This document shows positions 19,368 to 27,998 of a stretch of 64,000 bases of DNA, piece by piece. The position numbers and the translations under genes are program-made. The stretch is taken from positions 6,268-70,267 of the forward strand of contig CAZSRX010000023.1 in NCBI GenBank assembly GCA_964609675.1, written 5' to 3'. The DNA comes from CAZSRX01 sp964609675 [NCBI: uncultured Bacteroidota bacterium]. GTDB taxonomy: Bacteria > CLD3 > SB21. Every line of letters starts with the position of its first letter. Position 1 is the first letter of the stretch. Below the pieces are notes generated by a model that searched no databases, was not told where the DNA came from, and saw only the letters and a program-made list of their open reading frames with translations.

Positions 19368-19865
19368 ATGCACGAAAAATTCAGGTTGATCCTTGACGGC
19401 GTGTCGTATGAAATTGAACGGCAGGAAGATATGCTTTTAGTCAACGGGCACCCGTTCAGTTATGATATCAGGGATAATATTGTGTACATTGATGAGAATC
19501 CCCACACCGTTTCGATGCTTGGCTCCCAGCTGAAAATTAACGACAAATTGTATCCCGTTGAAGTGGAAGGCCTGGACGAACCGATACTTAAAAAACGCCG
19601 GGTGCCCTCCCTGTCCACGGGCGCCGATGCCGGCGTACTCTCGGCGGCCATGCCCGGGCTGATTGTTAAATTGTTTAAAAAAGAAGGCGACCGCGTAAAA
19701 GCCGGCGACGTACTGATTATTCTCGAAGCCATGAAAATGCAAAATGAACTGCAGGCCCGGATTGACGGCTTCGTGAAACGCATTCTGGTTAAAGAGGGTG
19801 AATCCGTAGAGATGCGGCAGGTGCTTATCGAGATCGAACCCGATATGGAAATGGGCACCATCTGA
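19368..19865 (+). CDS. Biotin carboxyl carrier protein (1.3S-like)
   Basis: 165-residue carrier with a C-terminal biotinyl domain (about 85-160). The biotinylation motif EAMKMQ is intact; the Lys is about residue 125. The N-terminal ~80 residues are an unassigned beta-rich region. The start codon lies one base after the stop of the preceding carboxyltransferase, and a good AGGAGG site lies inside that gene's end, so the two are translationally linked. It would carry CO2 as carboxybiotin between the two transferases of this operon. Confidence 0.92.
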   Translation: MHEKFRLILDGVSYEIERQEDMLLVNGHPFSYDIRDNIVYIDENPHTVSMLGSQLKINDKLYPVEVEGLDEPILKKRRVPSLSTGADAGVLSAAMPGLIVKLFKKEGDRVKAGDVLIILEAMKMQNELQARIDGFVKRILVKEGESVEMRQVLIEIEPDMEMGTI

Positions 19866-19891
19866 TTTTTTATTATGCCTGCTATCATTAC

Positions 19892-19917
19892 AGCCCGGCC
19901 GTTAACCGGGCTTTTTT
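19892..19917 (+). terminator. Rho-independent terminator of the transcarboxylase operon
   Basis: AGCCCGG, loop, CCGGGCT followed by six T, about 27 bases after the carrier gene. Confidence 0.85.
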
Positions 19918-19934
19918 GTGCACGGTAAAATACA

Positions 19935-19963
19935 TTGACAAGATAATTAGATTATCATATATT
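19935..19963 (+). promoter_or_regulatory. Promoter of the MarR-type regulator
   Basis: TTGACA (19935-19940), 17-base spacer, TATATT (19958-19963), directly abutting the palindrome at 19963-19975. Confidence 0.75.
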
Positions 19964-19975
19964 TGTATAATACAA
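19963..19975. promoter_or_regulatory. Operator 1 for the MarR-type regulator
   Basis: TTGTATAATACAA, a 13-base palindrome sitting at the transcription start of the regulator gene. The same palindrome (differing only at its central base, i.e. its reverse complement) is at 20473-20485. Confidence 0.7.
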
Positions 19976-19988
19976 ATAATATTTCCGA

Positions 19989-20456
19989 ATGAAAAATTCA
20001 TTAGAAAAACAAGCCCGCGCCTTTCATAAAGTCCTGAGTGACTTTTTAAAGAAATATCAACTCAGAAACCGGAATGCGATCTGCTGCGGGGAGGTAACAG
20101 TCAGCCAATGCTATGTGATGGAAGCCCTTGCGGAGCATCAAGTCCTGACGATGCAAGCATTGGCCAGATCTATGCAGTTGTCCGTTAGTACGATGACACG
20201 GACTGTGGACCAAATTATTAGAAAGGGTTATGCGGTCAGGTATCAGGACGCGCAGGACCGGCGCCGATGGTATGTTACATTAACCGAAAAAGGCAAAGCT
20301 ACCGTTAAAGAAATGGAAAACCGGTTTATCGCTCAGGAAATAAATCTGCTGAGCGCCATGAGCGCCAGCGAACGTGAGCACGTTATCCGTTTGCTAGAGT
20401 CCTTATCCGACGCCATTGACACCATGCAGTTTTGTACCGGGCATGGCCAAGGTTAA
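19989..20456 (+). CDS. MarR-family regulator, probable arsenic-responsive repressor
   Basis: 155-residue winged-helix regulator of the MarR family: TMQALARSMQLSVSTMTRTVDQIIRKG (named by its ends TMQALAR and QIIRKG) is the recognition-helix region and YQDAQDRRRWYVTLTEKG the wing. Three cysteines near the N-terminus (Cys32, Cys33, Cys41 in CCGEVTVSQC) are a plausible As(III) thiol site; this is inference. It lies upstream of, and in the same direction as, a fused arsenite methyltransferase gene, and both have the same palindromic operator overlapping their promoters. The simplest reading is an autoregulated repressor released by arsenite. Confidence 0.85.
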   Translation: MKNSLEKQARAFHKVLSDFLKKYQLRNRNAICCGEVTVSQCYVMEALAEHQVLTMQALARSMQLSVSTMTRTVDQIIRKGYAVRYQDAQDRRRWYVTLTEKGKATVKEMENRFIAQEINLLSAMSASEREHVIRLLESLSDAIDTMQFCTGHGQG

Positions 20457-20481
20457 AAAATTATATTAATAGTTGTATTAT
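20453..20481 (+). promoter_or_regulatory. Promoter of the arsM-arsN2 fusion
   Basis: TTAAAA (20453-20458), 17-base spacer, TATTAT (20476-20481). The -10 box lies inside operator 2, so a bound repressor would block polymerase. Confidence 0.55.
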
Positions 20482-20485
20482 ACAA
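20473..20485. promoter_or_regulatory. Operator 2 for the MarR-type regulator
   Basis: TTGTATTATACAA, the same 13-base palindrome as at 19963-19975, overlapping the -10 box of the arsM-arsN2 promoter. Confidence 0.7.
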
Positions 20486-20517
20486 AAATATTCTTATACA
20501 AACATAAAGGCCGAGCC

Positions 20518-21798
20518 ATGAAACCCTCATCGAAGCTGATTAAAACCCTCGTTAAAGAAGGATATACCCAAGCGGTTTCACAAACATGCGGCTGTTCAGG
20601 TCATTCCCGGCCGGGTATGAAGGGGCAATTGGTGCAAATTGCCGGTTATTCGGTGCAGGAGCTTAAAAACCTGCCGGATGATTCGGTGGCGAACGCATTC
20701 GGATGCGGAAATCCGACGGCCGCTGCAGGCGTGATGCCGGGCCAGACGGTGGTAGACATAGGCTCCGGCGCCGGCATAGATTGCCTGCTGGCCGCGGAGA
20801 AAACCGGTAAAGGCGGCAGGGTAATTGGTATTGACATGACGCCGGTAATGGTTGAAAAAGCCACCGCCAATGCCAAACGCGCCGGAGCGGAAAATGTCGA
20901 ATTTCGACTCGGTGATGCCGAGCAAATGCCCGTGGATTCCGCAACGGCGGACTGGATTATCTCCAACTGCGTTATCAATCTGGCTCCGGATAAAGATAAG
21001 GTTTTCAAAGAAATTTTCCGTGTGCTGAAGCCGGATGGGCGCGTTTCCATTTCGGATATCGTTCTGGGCGCCGATTTGCCTGAGGCGGTGGCGCATGACT
21101 TCCAAGCTCTGGTAGGCTGTATTGCGGGCGCCATCAAAGAATCGGAATACGTAGAAAAAATGTATGCGGCCGGACTCAGGGACATTTTTATTGTTGACCG
21201 GCTGATATACAATCGCTCCCAAATCGGCAGTTTAATGAGCGAAGAAGGCTGCTGCGGTTCCGGAATCAGCCCGGAAGTCCGGTCTGTGCTGCCGTTGCTG
21301 GAGGGCAAAATATGGAGCGCAAGGATTATCGCGCGCAAACCCGATACGCCGGGGACAGACTTTGAACTGTTGCGGATCCGTAAAGCCGAACCGCCGGATA
21401 TCCTTTTTATTAAAGCCCTGCTTGCCGAATCCGCGTTACCGGTTGAGGATATCGATCCGCATTTAAAGCATTTTTATGTGGCTCTGTCCGGTGCGCATAT
21501 AGCTGGTGTCGCGGGCGCCGAAGTCTATCTTCCGTATGCCCTCATGCGATCGGTAGCCGTTCGTCCGGCTTTCAGAAAACACGGCATCGCTCGCAGGCTT
21601 ATCGAATCGGTTTTAACCCGGTTAAAACACGATGGCGTCAGCGAGGTTTTTTTGCTGACGAAGGATGCCGCGTTATATTTTTCCAATATGGGATTTAAAA
21701 TTATTTCGCGGAAGGATGTTCCTGAAAATATTAAAAATTGTTCCCAGTTCAGCGAATGCTGCTGCAACGGGGCGACGGTCATGACTTGCCGGTTATAA
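20518..21798 (+). CDS. arsM: Arsenite methyltransferase fused to ArsN2-like acetyltransferase
   Basis: 426-residue fusion. Residues 1-275 are an ArsM-type SAM-dependent arsenite methyltransferase: FGCGNPTAAAGVMPGQ, VVDIGSGAGIDC (SAM site), VIGIDMTP, ISNCVINLAPDKDKV. The three As-binding cysteines correspond to Cys63, Cys151 and Cys201. Residues about 285-426 are a GNAT domain like the arsenic-associated ArsN2: RSVAVRPAFRKHGIARRLI is the acetyl-CoA loop and LLTKDAALYFSNMGF its usual continuation. ATG 20518 is preferred over the upstream in-frame TTG at 20473, which lies in the operator, because AAAGG precedes 20518. The product would methylate As(III) for detoxification; the acetyltransferase substrate is unknown, with arsenical antibiotics known for ArsN1. 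Confidence 0.88.
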   Translation: MKPSSKLIKTLVKEGYTQAVSQTCGCSGHSRPGMKGQLVQIAGYSVQELKNLPDDSVANAFGCGNPTAAAGVMPGQTVVDIGSGAGIDCLLAAEKTGKGGRVIGIDMTPVMVEKATANAKRAGAENVEFRLGDAEQMPVDSATADWIISNCVINLAPDKDKVFKEIFRVLKPDGRVSISDIVLGADLPEAVAHDFQALVGCIAGAIKESEYVEKMYAAGLRDIFIVDRLIYNRSQIGSLMSEEGCCGSGISPEVRSVLPLLEGKIWSARIIARKPDTPGTDFELLRIRKAEPPDILFIKALLAESALPVEDIDPHLKHFYVALSGAHIAGVAGAEVYLPYALMRSVAVRPAFRKHGIARRLIESVLTRLKHDGVSEVFLLTKDAALYFSNMGFKIISRKDVPENIKNCSQFSECCCNGATVMTCRL

Positions 21799-22037
21799 CC
21801 GACATTCCCTCTGAGGTTGTCCAGCTGTATAGATATATTTTCGCCGGTAGAGTCCCGTTTTATAAAATGCGGCCCCGTATTTGATACGGAATCCTTATCC
21901 GAATCGGCCGCGATATGGTTTTAATGCTCATGGTTGGTTTTTCGCGTATTTATTTGTTTCAAAAAGGAAAATAACGCTGGCCGCTTCGTATATACAGGGA
22001 TATTGCGTACCCTGGAATTTCTGTAACGGTTTAGGGT

Positions 22038-22068
22038 ATAAAAAAAGCCCGCTCGGATAGCGGGCTTT
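22038..22068 (-). terminator. Terminator of the hemerythrin gene
   Basis: Read on the minus strand: AAAGCCCGCT, ATCCG loop, AGCGGGCTTT then a T-run, 14 bases after the hemerythrin stop codon. It may also stop rightward transcripts. Confidence 0.85.
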
Positions 22069-22081
22069 GGGTTAACAAAAA

Positions 22082-22645
22082 TCATCCGCTTTGCTTTAAA
22101 TATTGGCCGCTCAGGTTTTGAAGCATCTCCTGATACCGTTTCATATTTCCCTGCCGCACTTCCGTCTGAAGGAAACTCTGGAATTCCTTCTTCAGTTCTT
22201 CCATCGCATCGGCCGGCACCGATTCCTCCGCGTACGCGAACACGATTTTATTCTCTTTCTCCGTGTGATGCGTTTTGAGATCGATATATTCATTGGCGTG
22301 TTTGATGAACAGCGGTATAAACTCGTTGTTACCGGCTTTGATTTTCTGAAGGGCCTGCTGGAGGGCAAACAGGAACAAGCGGGTTGAATGATGTTCCACC
22401 ATCATAATACTAATCTGGCTGGTATCGCGCGAAATGCCGGCTTTTTCCATGGCGGGGTATAACAGCATTTCTTCCTTGACGTGATGGTTCTCATCAATAA
22501 ACCCGGTCAGGAAATCCAGCACCTGTTCGGCATGATTCCAGTCGATGGTCTGTTCTTCCCGGAGTTTATACACCATCCGGCTGAAAATCTTCATCATCAC
22601 ATGGATAATACCATGCTCGGCTTTCAGGGTTTCAAGGGGTGTCAT
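22082..22645 (-). CDS. Hemerythrin-domain protein
   Basis: 187-residue helical protein with a hemerythrin-type di-iron site: LKAEHGII (His), DENHHVKEE (His and Glu), MMVEHHSTR (His) and LKTHHTEKEN (His and Glu) give the expected His/Glu ligand series in a four-helix bundle. Such proteins bind O2 or NO, or handle iron; which one is not decidable here. Good AGGAGAG site before the start. Own terminator. Confidence 0.88.
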   Translation of the reverse strand: MTPLETLKAEHGIIHVMMKIFSRMVYKLREEQTIDWNHAEQVLDFLTGFIDENHHVKEEMLLYPAMEKAGISRDTSQISIMMVEHHSTRLFLFALQQALQKIKAGNNEFIPLFIKHANEYIDLKTHHTEKENKIVFAYAEESVPADAMEELKKEFQSFLQTEVRQGNMKRYQEMLQNLSGQYLKQSG

Positions 22646-22797
22646 GAACGGCTCTCCTGTTTATAATAAATGCGTTATTTAATTTTAGTGAATACCCGGG
22701 TATCACCGGCGCCGGCTTTCCCACCCAAAAAATAATCTATATTGTTTAAAAAAGAAAGAAAGATTTTTATTGCTCTCCGATCACAGCCTGATACCGG

Positions 22798-24543
22798 CTA
22801 GCGGCCCAGGTTATACGATCCAAGTGTGATTTCATAAATCATTTCGTCCAGATTATGTAAAAACGTATTTAAGCTTTCTTCGACATACGGGCGGAAATCT
22901 TTATTCAGTCGCCGGTACTGCCTCCGGATATCCGTCAGGAGGATGTCCCGGTAATTTATGATTTCCTGGATTTTTTTGTTCACGTCGCCGAGGGAAAGTT
23001 GGTGGATTCGCTCACGAAATGTTTTTGATTCGTCCGCCAGGTTCGATCGGAACCGGTCAACCGCAAGGGTGGAGCGGGTTATTTTAAAAAAGTGATGTCC
23101 TTTCACCGCCATGGTTACCACTTCGGAAAAAAGCCGTGGTTTGGTGAAAAACCCGCGAATCATGAATTTCCAGTAGGCCCAGCCATACGCGGTGAATGTC
23201 TGCCTGCTCATAGACAAGACCAGCGCTTTGAGGCCGTTGTAATTAATTTTCTTGTTGAAGTTATTTTGCGGTTTGAGGTTTTTCAGAAGGGTCAGGCAGC
23301 GCCGGAAGTACGTATCCGGGTTGTAGATTTGATTAATGACGTTTTTGTACCCGTCCAGCAGTTTCTGCATTTCCATTTTGGGTTGGAAATTAATCTGAAG
23401 GTCGTTGTTGGTGCAGGAGGCGGCTTCCAGCAGGCGGTTCTCGGATTTCAGCCGGCGGAACAATTGCGTTTTGGGTAGGGCCGTCAGCAGACCGACCATG
23501 GCCTGGGGGATGCCCGATTTCTGTATAAATGCGATCTGCCGGTCGAAGATATCCTCCGGATCGTTGTCAAAGCCGATGATGAAACCGCCGGTCACTTCCA
23601 TGCCTTTTTTCTGTATAATGCGTATGCTGTCCAGCATGTCCGTTTTTGTGTTTTGTGTTTTGTGGGTAAGAAGCAGCGATTCCTTTACGGGCGTCTCGAT
23701 GCCGAGGAACACCATATTGAAGCCAGCACGGATCATCATATCCATCAGTTCGTCGTCCTCAGCAAGGTTGATGCTGGCTTCGGTAAACAGTTCAAAGGGG
23801 TAACGCCTATCCTTTTGCCATTGAGCGACGCGGGGCAACAGGTGCCGAACATTCTTTTTGTTGCCGATGAAATTGTCATCAACGATAAACAGGGAGCCGC
23901 GGAATCCGGTAGTATAAAGCGCTTGCATTTCATTCAGAAACTGCCCGGCGGTTTTCGTTCGGGGTATTCGGCCGAACATTTCGACAATGTCGCAGAACTC
24001 GCAGTTAAACGGACAGCCGCGGGAATACTGCAGGGCCATGCCGGCGTATTTACGGATATCGAGCAAGTCATAACGGGGCGGCGGCGTATGCGTGATATCG
24101 GGTTTTGTTTCATCTTCATAGAGAGGCCCGGCCTTCCCGGCGGTATAATCATCTAAAAAACGGGGCAACGTGACCTCCGCCTCATTCAAAACAAAATGAC
24201 GGACGCCCGCAATCGTCCGGTGGGAACTGGTCGGATAGGGTCCGCCGGCAACCACGGGTTTATTCATGGCCTGGCACCGACGGATGACGTCATCCATTGA
24301 GGGCTTCTGGGCAATCATGGCGGAGATAAACACCAGGTCGGCCTTCGCAATATCCCGGTCATTGAGCGGGGACACATTCATATCAATCAGTTTGACAGGG
24401 TACTCTTTCGGCAGCATGGCCGCAACCGTGATCAGACCCAGAGGAGGTAGAGAGGCTTTTTTGCCGATAAACGGCAGCGCGTAACGAAAACTCCAGTAGG
24501 TGGTCGGCATTTTGGGATAAATCATTATAATACGGGGAAACAT
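22798..24543 (-). CDS. B12-binding-domain radical SAM protein (DUF4070 type)
   Basis: 581-residue protein. Residues about 1-140 are a cobalamin-binding-like Rossmann domain; about 165-380 are a radical SAM core with the cluster motif CPFNCEFCDI (three Cys binding [4Fe-4S]) and downstream GGFIIGFDND. The C-terminal ~200 residues match the DUF4070 extension seen in this subfamily. The N-terminal pattern PPLGLITVAAML is typical of the B12-radical SAM family that acts on lipids, hopanoids or natural products. No neighbouring biosynthetic genes reveal the substrate. Confidence 0.88.
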   Translation of the reverse strand: MFPRIIMIYPKMPTTYWSFRYALPFIGKKASLPPLGLITVAAMLPKEYPVKLIDMNVSPLNDRDIAKADLVFISAMIAQKPSMDDVIRRCQAMNKPVVAGGPYPTSSHRTIAGVRHFVLNEAEVTLPRFLDDYTAGKAGPLYEDETKPDITHTPPPRYDLLDIRKYAGMALQYSRGCPFNCEFCDIVEMFGRIPRTKTAGQFLNEMQALYTTGFRGSLFIVDDNFIGNKKNVRHLLPRVAQWQKDRRYPFELFTEASINLAEDDELMDMMIRAGFNMVFLGIETPVKESLLLTHKTQNTKTDMLDSIRIIQKKGMEVTGGFIIGFDNDPEDIFDRQIAFIQKSGIPQAMVGLLTALPKTQLFRRLKSENRLLEAASCTNNDLQINFQPKMEMQKLLDGYKNVINQIYNPDTYFRRCLTLLKNLKPQNNFNKKINYNGLKALVLSMSRQTFTAYGWAYWKFMIRGFFTKPRLFSEVVTMAVKGHHFFKITRSTLAVDRFRSNLADESKTFRERIHQLSLGDVNKKIQEIINYRDILLTDIRRQYRRLNKDFRPYVEESLNTFLHNLDEMIYEITLGSYNLGR

Positions 24544-25215
24544 AAGTGGTCCTTTATTGCTAAAGTATAAAAAATATCTTTGCAGGGGAATTGTTTAAGC
24601 CGGTGCAGGTGGATACTCTATATTTCATAGTACCGATTAAATTTGGCATATGCAAACAGAATAAAAAATATATTTCAACCCCTTGTCAAAGATTATACAG
24701 AGAACCGTCGGCGTTTTAGTTTTAATACGTGTGGGATTATACGGAGTAGTTTTCTCGTGTACTTCCCGCGCCTGCCTCTTTCCTGGCGGCCTGAGGGACC
24801 ATCTGATAGGGCCGGCAGTAAGGATTTGAAATAAAAAAATTGTTGGTTATTTCATTCTTGTGAATGGCGGGTTTGAAAATATCAGCAGGCAGAAACAATA
24901 TCTTGTTCAACGAAGCCTTGCGTATCACCCGCTGCCGGCGCTTAAAAATCAAGCAATCATCCTGGATTCATGCGGCTGTATTTTAAAATCGGGAGGCATG
25001 GCGATGCGGAGGGATGGAACGAGAAGGGCTACGCGGCTGCTTTGGCGCGTTGATTATGCTGAAATAATACAAATCCAATGGCTATGGTACTTTTTAAGAA
25101 ACCGGACGGGGCCGTCGCACGGGTTTGAGGAAAGGGTATTGCATAAGTAGTTTCTTTTTTCTACTTTGTCGGGCCATTGTTTTTTTTATAAAATTTCAAG
25201 ACTGGAAGCGCGATT
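24544..25215. other. Long intergenic region between divergent genes
   Basis: 672 bases without a gene I accept. Two open frames of 63 and 96 codons lack ribosome sites and look random. On the minus strand a TTGACA lies near 24688-24693 but has no good -10 at the right distance. The right end is T-rich just before the transporter. Confidence 0.5.
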
Positions 25216-26697
25216 ATGATCAGGAAGATGGTGGCTACATTTCCGGCGGTGTTCTGGGTATCGAACATTATGGAATTGTTTGAGCGGGCGGCGTATTACG
25301 GACTGAACGCGGTACTGGCGATTTATCTCACGGATGCGGTTCATGCGGGCGGACTGGGCTTTTCGGAGCAATCGGTAGGGTTCCTGCAGGGGCTGATTTA
25401 TGCGCTGACGTATATTGTACCGATTCTCGGCGGGGCGCTGGCGGATCGCTACGGGTACCGGCGGATGCTGATGATAGCGTTTTCTTTGCTGACGGCCGGT
25501 TATTTTATCAGCGGTCATATGAGCGCCTACGGGACGGTCTTCGCGAGCCTTCTGATTATGGCCACGGGCGCGGGACTTTTCAAGCCGATCATATCGGGCA
25601 CCATTGCGAGGATCACTACAGAGGAAAACTCCGGTTTCGGTTTCGGCGTGTATTACTGGATGATCAACCTGGGCGCCTTTCTGGCCCCGCTCGCGGTGAG
25701 CGTGCTGAAAGGATTCGCCTGGAAGTATGTCTTTATCGCGTCATCCCTGTATTGCGCGCTGATGCTGATTCCAGCCGTGTTTTTTTATAAAGAACCGCCG
25801 AAACCGGTGAACACCAAAAATCTAAAGGACGTGATGAAGGGGATGTCGCTGGTACTTGGCGATGCCCGTTTCATGCTGATGATTTTCATTTATTCCTGTT
25901 TTTGGATTCTCTATTTCCAGAACTTCGGTTCCATACTCTGGTACCTAAGGGATTTTATTGATACGACACCGGTTGACCGGCTGTTCGCATCCGCCGGCAT
26001 ACCGTTCCGGTTCGGGCCGGAGCATGTGACGGTGATCAACGCCGGAACGATCATTCTGCTTCAGGTTCTGATCAGCCGGCTGGTCAGGAACATCAAACCC
26101 CTCCCCACCATGGTGCTCGGGGTATTTTCCGGTGTGCTGGGATTTACGATTATCGCATTAGCTGGCAGTATCTGGGTTATCATTCTCGGGCTGGCGGTCT
26201 TTACGCTTGGTGAAATGACGGCGCATCCAAAATATTACAGCTATGTCGGCTTGGTTGCGCCGGCGGAGACCAAGGCCGTGTATATGGGCTACGCGTTTCT
26301 CTATGGCGTGATTGGCAGTCTGCTCGGTTCGAATATCGGCGGGTCGCTGTATGAGATAATGATGAAACCGCTGATCGGACAGCCCGGAGCCGAGGATAGC
26401 GCGCGCCTGTTCTGGCTGATTTTCGCAGGCATGGGTATCGTTGCCACGGCGGGGCTCTGGCTGTTCCACCGCTTTTTATCCGCCGACACCGACGCGAACA
26501 ACCGCCGCTCGCGGTATATTGTTACGGGCGTATACGGGGCGTTGATTCTGCTCGGATTATGGTTTCTTTTCAGCTCCGTGTTCCGTGCGGAGGCAGTCGT
26601 TTACCGGACGATGATTCAGTCGCTCATCATGATTGTTATCGGCGTCAGTGGATTATATATCATTCTGGCGCATCATCAAAAACCAAACATCCATTAA
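25216..26697 (+). CDS. MFS transporter, POT/oligopeptide-like
   Basis: 493-residue inner-membrane transporter with about 12-14 helices. The opening FWVSNIMELFERAAYYGL matches the ExxER-type first helix of proton-coupled oligopeptide (POT/PTR) carriers, and ADRYGYRRML is the MFS loop 2-3 motif. GSGLFKPI-like GAGLFKPIISGTIAR resembles helix 4. It would import small peptides or related compounds with protons. The weak ribosome site (CTGGAAG) leaves the exact start slightly open. It ends 15 bases before thyX. Confidence 0.85.
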   Translation: MIRKMVATFPAVFWVSNIMELFERAAYYGLNAVLAIYLTDAVHAGGLGFSEQSVGFLQGLIYALTYIVPILGGALADRYGYRRMLMIAFSLLTAGYFISGHMSAYGTVFASLLIMATGAGLFKPIISGTIARITTEENSGFGFGVYYWMINLGAFLAPLAVSVLKGFAWKYVFIASSLYCALMLIPAVFFYKEPPKPVNTKNLKDVMKGMSLVLGDARFMLMIFIYSCFWILYFQNFGSILWYLRDFIDTTPVDRLFASAGIPFRFGPEHVTVINAGTIILLQVLISRLVRNIKPLPTMVLGVFSGVLGFTIIALAGSIWVIILGLAVFTLGEMTAHPKYYSYVGLVAPAETKAVYMGYAFLYGVIGSLLGSNIGGSLYEIMMKPLIGQPGAEDSARLFWLIFAGMGIVATAGLWLFHRFLSADTDANNRRSRYIVTGVYGALILLGLWFLFSSVFRAEAVVYRTMIQSLIMIVIGVSGLYIILAHHQKPNIH

Positions 26698-26712
26698 TGA
26701 ATAAAAATTCTT

Positions 26713-27630
26713 ATGTCCAGGAAAGCAGAAAAAATAAGCCGCGCGTCCGTAAAGCCGCTGGATGCAATACTCGGCCAAACATTTAAAGTGCTCGATGACG
26801 GATTCATCCGCGTGATCGACTATATGGGTTCTGATGCCGCGATTGTGCAGGCCGCGCGTGTATCCTACGGCAAGGGCACCAAGCAAGTTCATGAGGACCG
26901 TGGGCTGATCCGCTACCTGATGCGGCATCTGCATACCACGCCGTTCGAGATGTGTGAAATAAAATTTCACATCCGCGTGCCGATGGACGCCTGGCGGCAG
27001 TGGATACGTCACCGCACGGCAAACGTCAACGAATATTCCACGCGCTATTCCGTCGCTATCGATTCCGCCCAGCGGACGAAACCGGACCAGTGGCGCAAAC
27101 AATCGATGAAGAACAAGCAGGGGAGCGAGGATTTCTTCGACTCCAAAACCGGGAAGAAGCTGACCGAGCAGGAATCCTATATCCAATCGGCCGTACGCGC
27201 GGTGTATGAAGAGCGCCTGAATCTGGGCGTCGCGCGCGAGCAGGCCCGTAAAGACCTGCCGCTGTCCACCTACACAGAAGCCTACTGGAAGATTGACCTG
27301 CAAAATCTCCTTCATTTTCTGTATTTGCGGATGGATCCGAGTGCGCAGTACGAAATTCGCTGTTATGCCGAGATTATCGGGAATGAAATCGTCAGCCGCT
27401 GGTGCCCGCTGACCTGGGAAGCGTTTCTCGATTACCGCCTGTACGCCGAGCGTTTTTCTATGATTGATTTGGAGATCATCCGGCATATCGCGTCCGGACA
27501 TCCCGAAAAGGCCATCGCTTATGCTGTCGAAAGGGGTTTGCTCCAGAAAGGCGGTGAACTCAAACGCAACCGGGAGCGCGAGGAATTGGAGGAAAAACTG
27601 AAAAAGCTCCATTTGCCAATACCCTGGTAA
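26713..27630 (+). CDS. thyX: FAD-dependent thymidylate synthase
   Basis: 305-residue ThyX, which makes dTMP from dUMP with methylene-THF and FAD. The signature RHR-x7-S is present as RHRTANVNEYSTRYS (about residues 97-111). Also visible are SYGKGTK, MRHLHTTPFEM and RWCPLTW. It is longer than the ~220-250 residue type form because of a ~30-residue insertion after the signature (the KNKQGSEDFFDSKT region), as in several FCB and spirochaete ThyX proteins. No thyA is seen in the window. Confidence 0.95.
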   Translation: MSRKAEKISRASVKPLDAILGQTFKVLDDGFIRVIDYMGSDAAIVQAARVSYGKGTKQVHEDRGLIRYLMRHLHTTPFEMCEIKFHIRVPMDAWRQWIRHRTANVNEYSTRYSVAIDSAQRTKPDQWRKQSMKNKQGSEDFFDSKTGKKLTEQESYIQSAVRAVYEERLNLGVAREQARKDLPLSTYTEAYWKIDLQNLLHFLYLRMDPSAQYEIRCYAEIIGNEIVSRWCPLTWEAFLDYRLYAERFSMIDLEIIRHIASGHPEKAIAYAVERGLLQKGGELKRNREREELEEKLKKLHLPIPW

Positions 27631-27998
27631 TTCACTGAATGGATGCTTCCCCGCATCGGGGCAACGTAATCGCTTGGTTTACATGCCATGTATTTAGGAT
27701 CATCCGGCTTGGTACGGAACATTTTCATGAATCAGTCAAAATGATTTCGTTACTTGGTCGTATCGTACATTTTCCGTTTTTATCTGCGAACAATTTTTGA
27801 CATATTCACAAAATTTGATTAGATTCATTTTTAGCTGAAAGAATTTTAGGTATGGAATGCCGCCCGGGCATACGTGAAAGGCGCCGGTCATATAAATTTC
27901 ATCTGACTTTGATCCGGGATGAAAATTCCAAAACAAAATCTATCGCTTCAGGATAGAGAATACCCGTATTGGTATGCTGTTATTTGAGAAAGATTAGT
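27631..27998. other. Intergenic region
   Basis: 368 bases between thyX and the LytTR regulator, with no gene, RNA or strong hairpin seen. Confidence 0.5.

Noticed and set aside
24544-24760. Cobalamin riboswitch upstream of the B12-radical SAM gene
   Set aside because: No B12-box-like sequence or matching fold was seen.
24860-25150. 96-codon open frame
   Set aside because: No ribosome site, no recognisable features and mixed composition.
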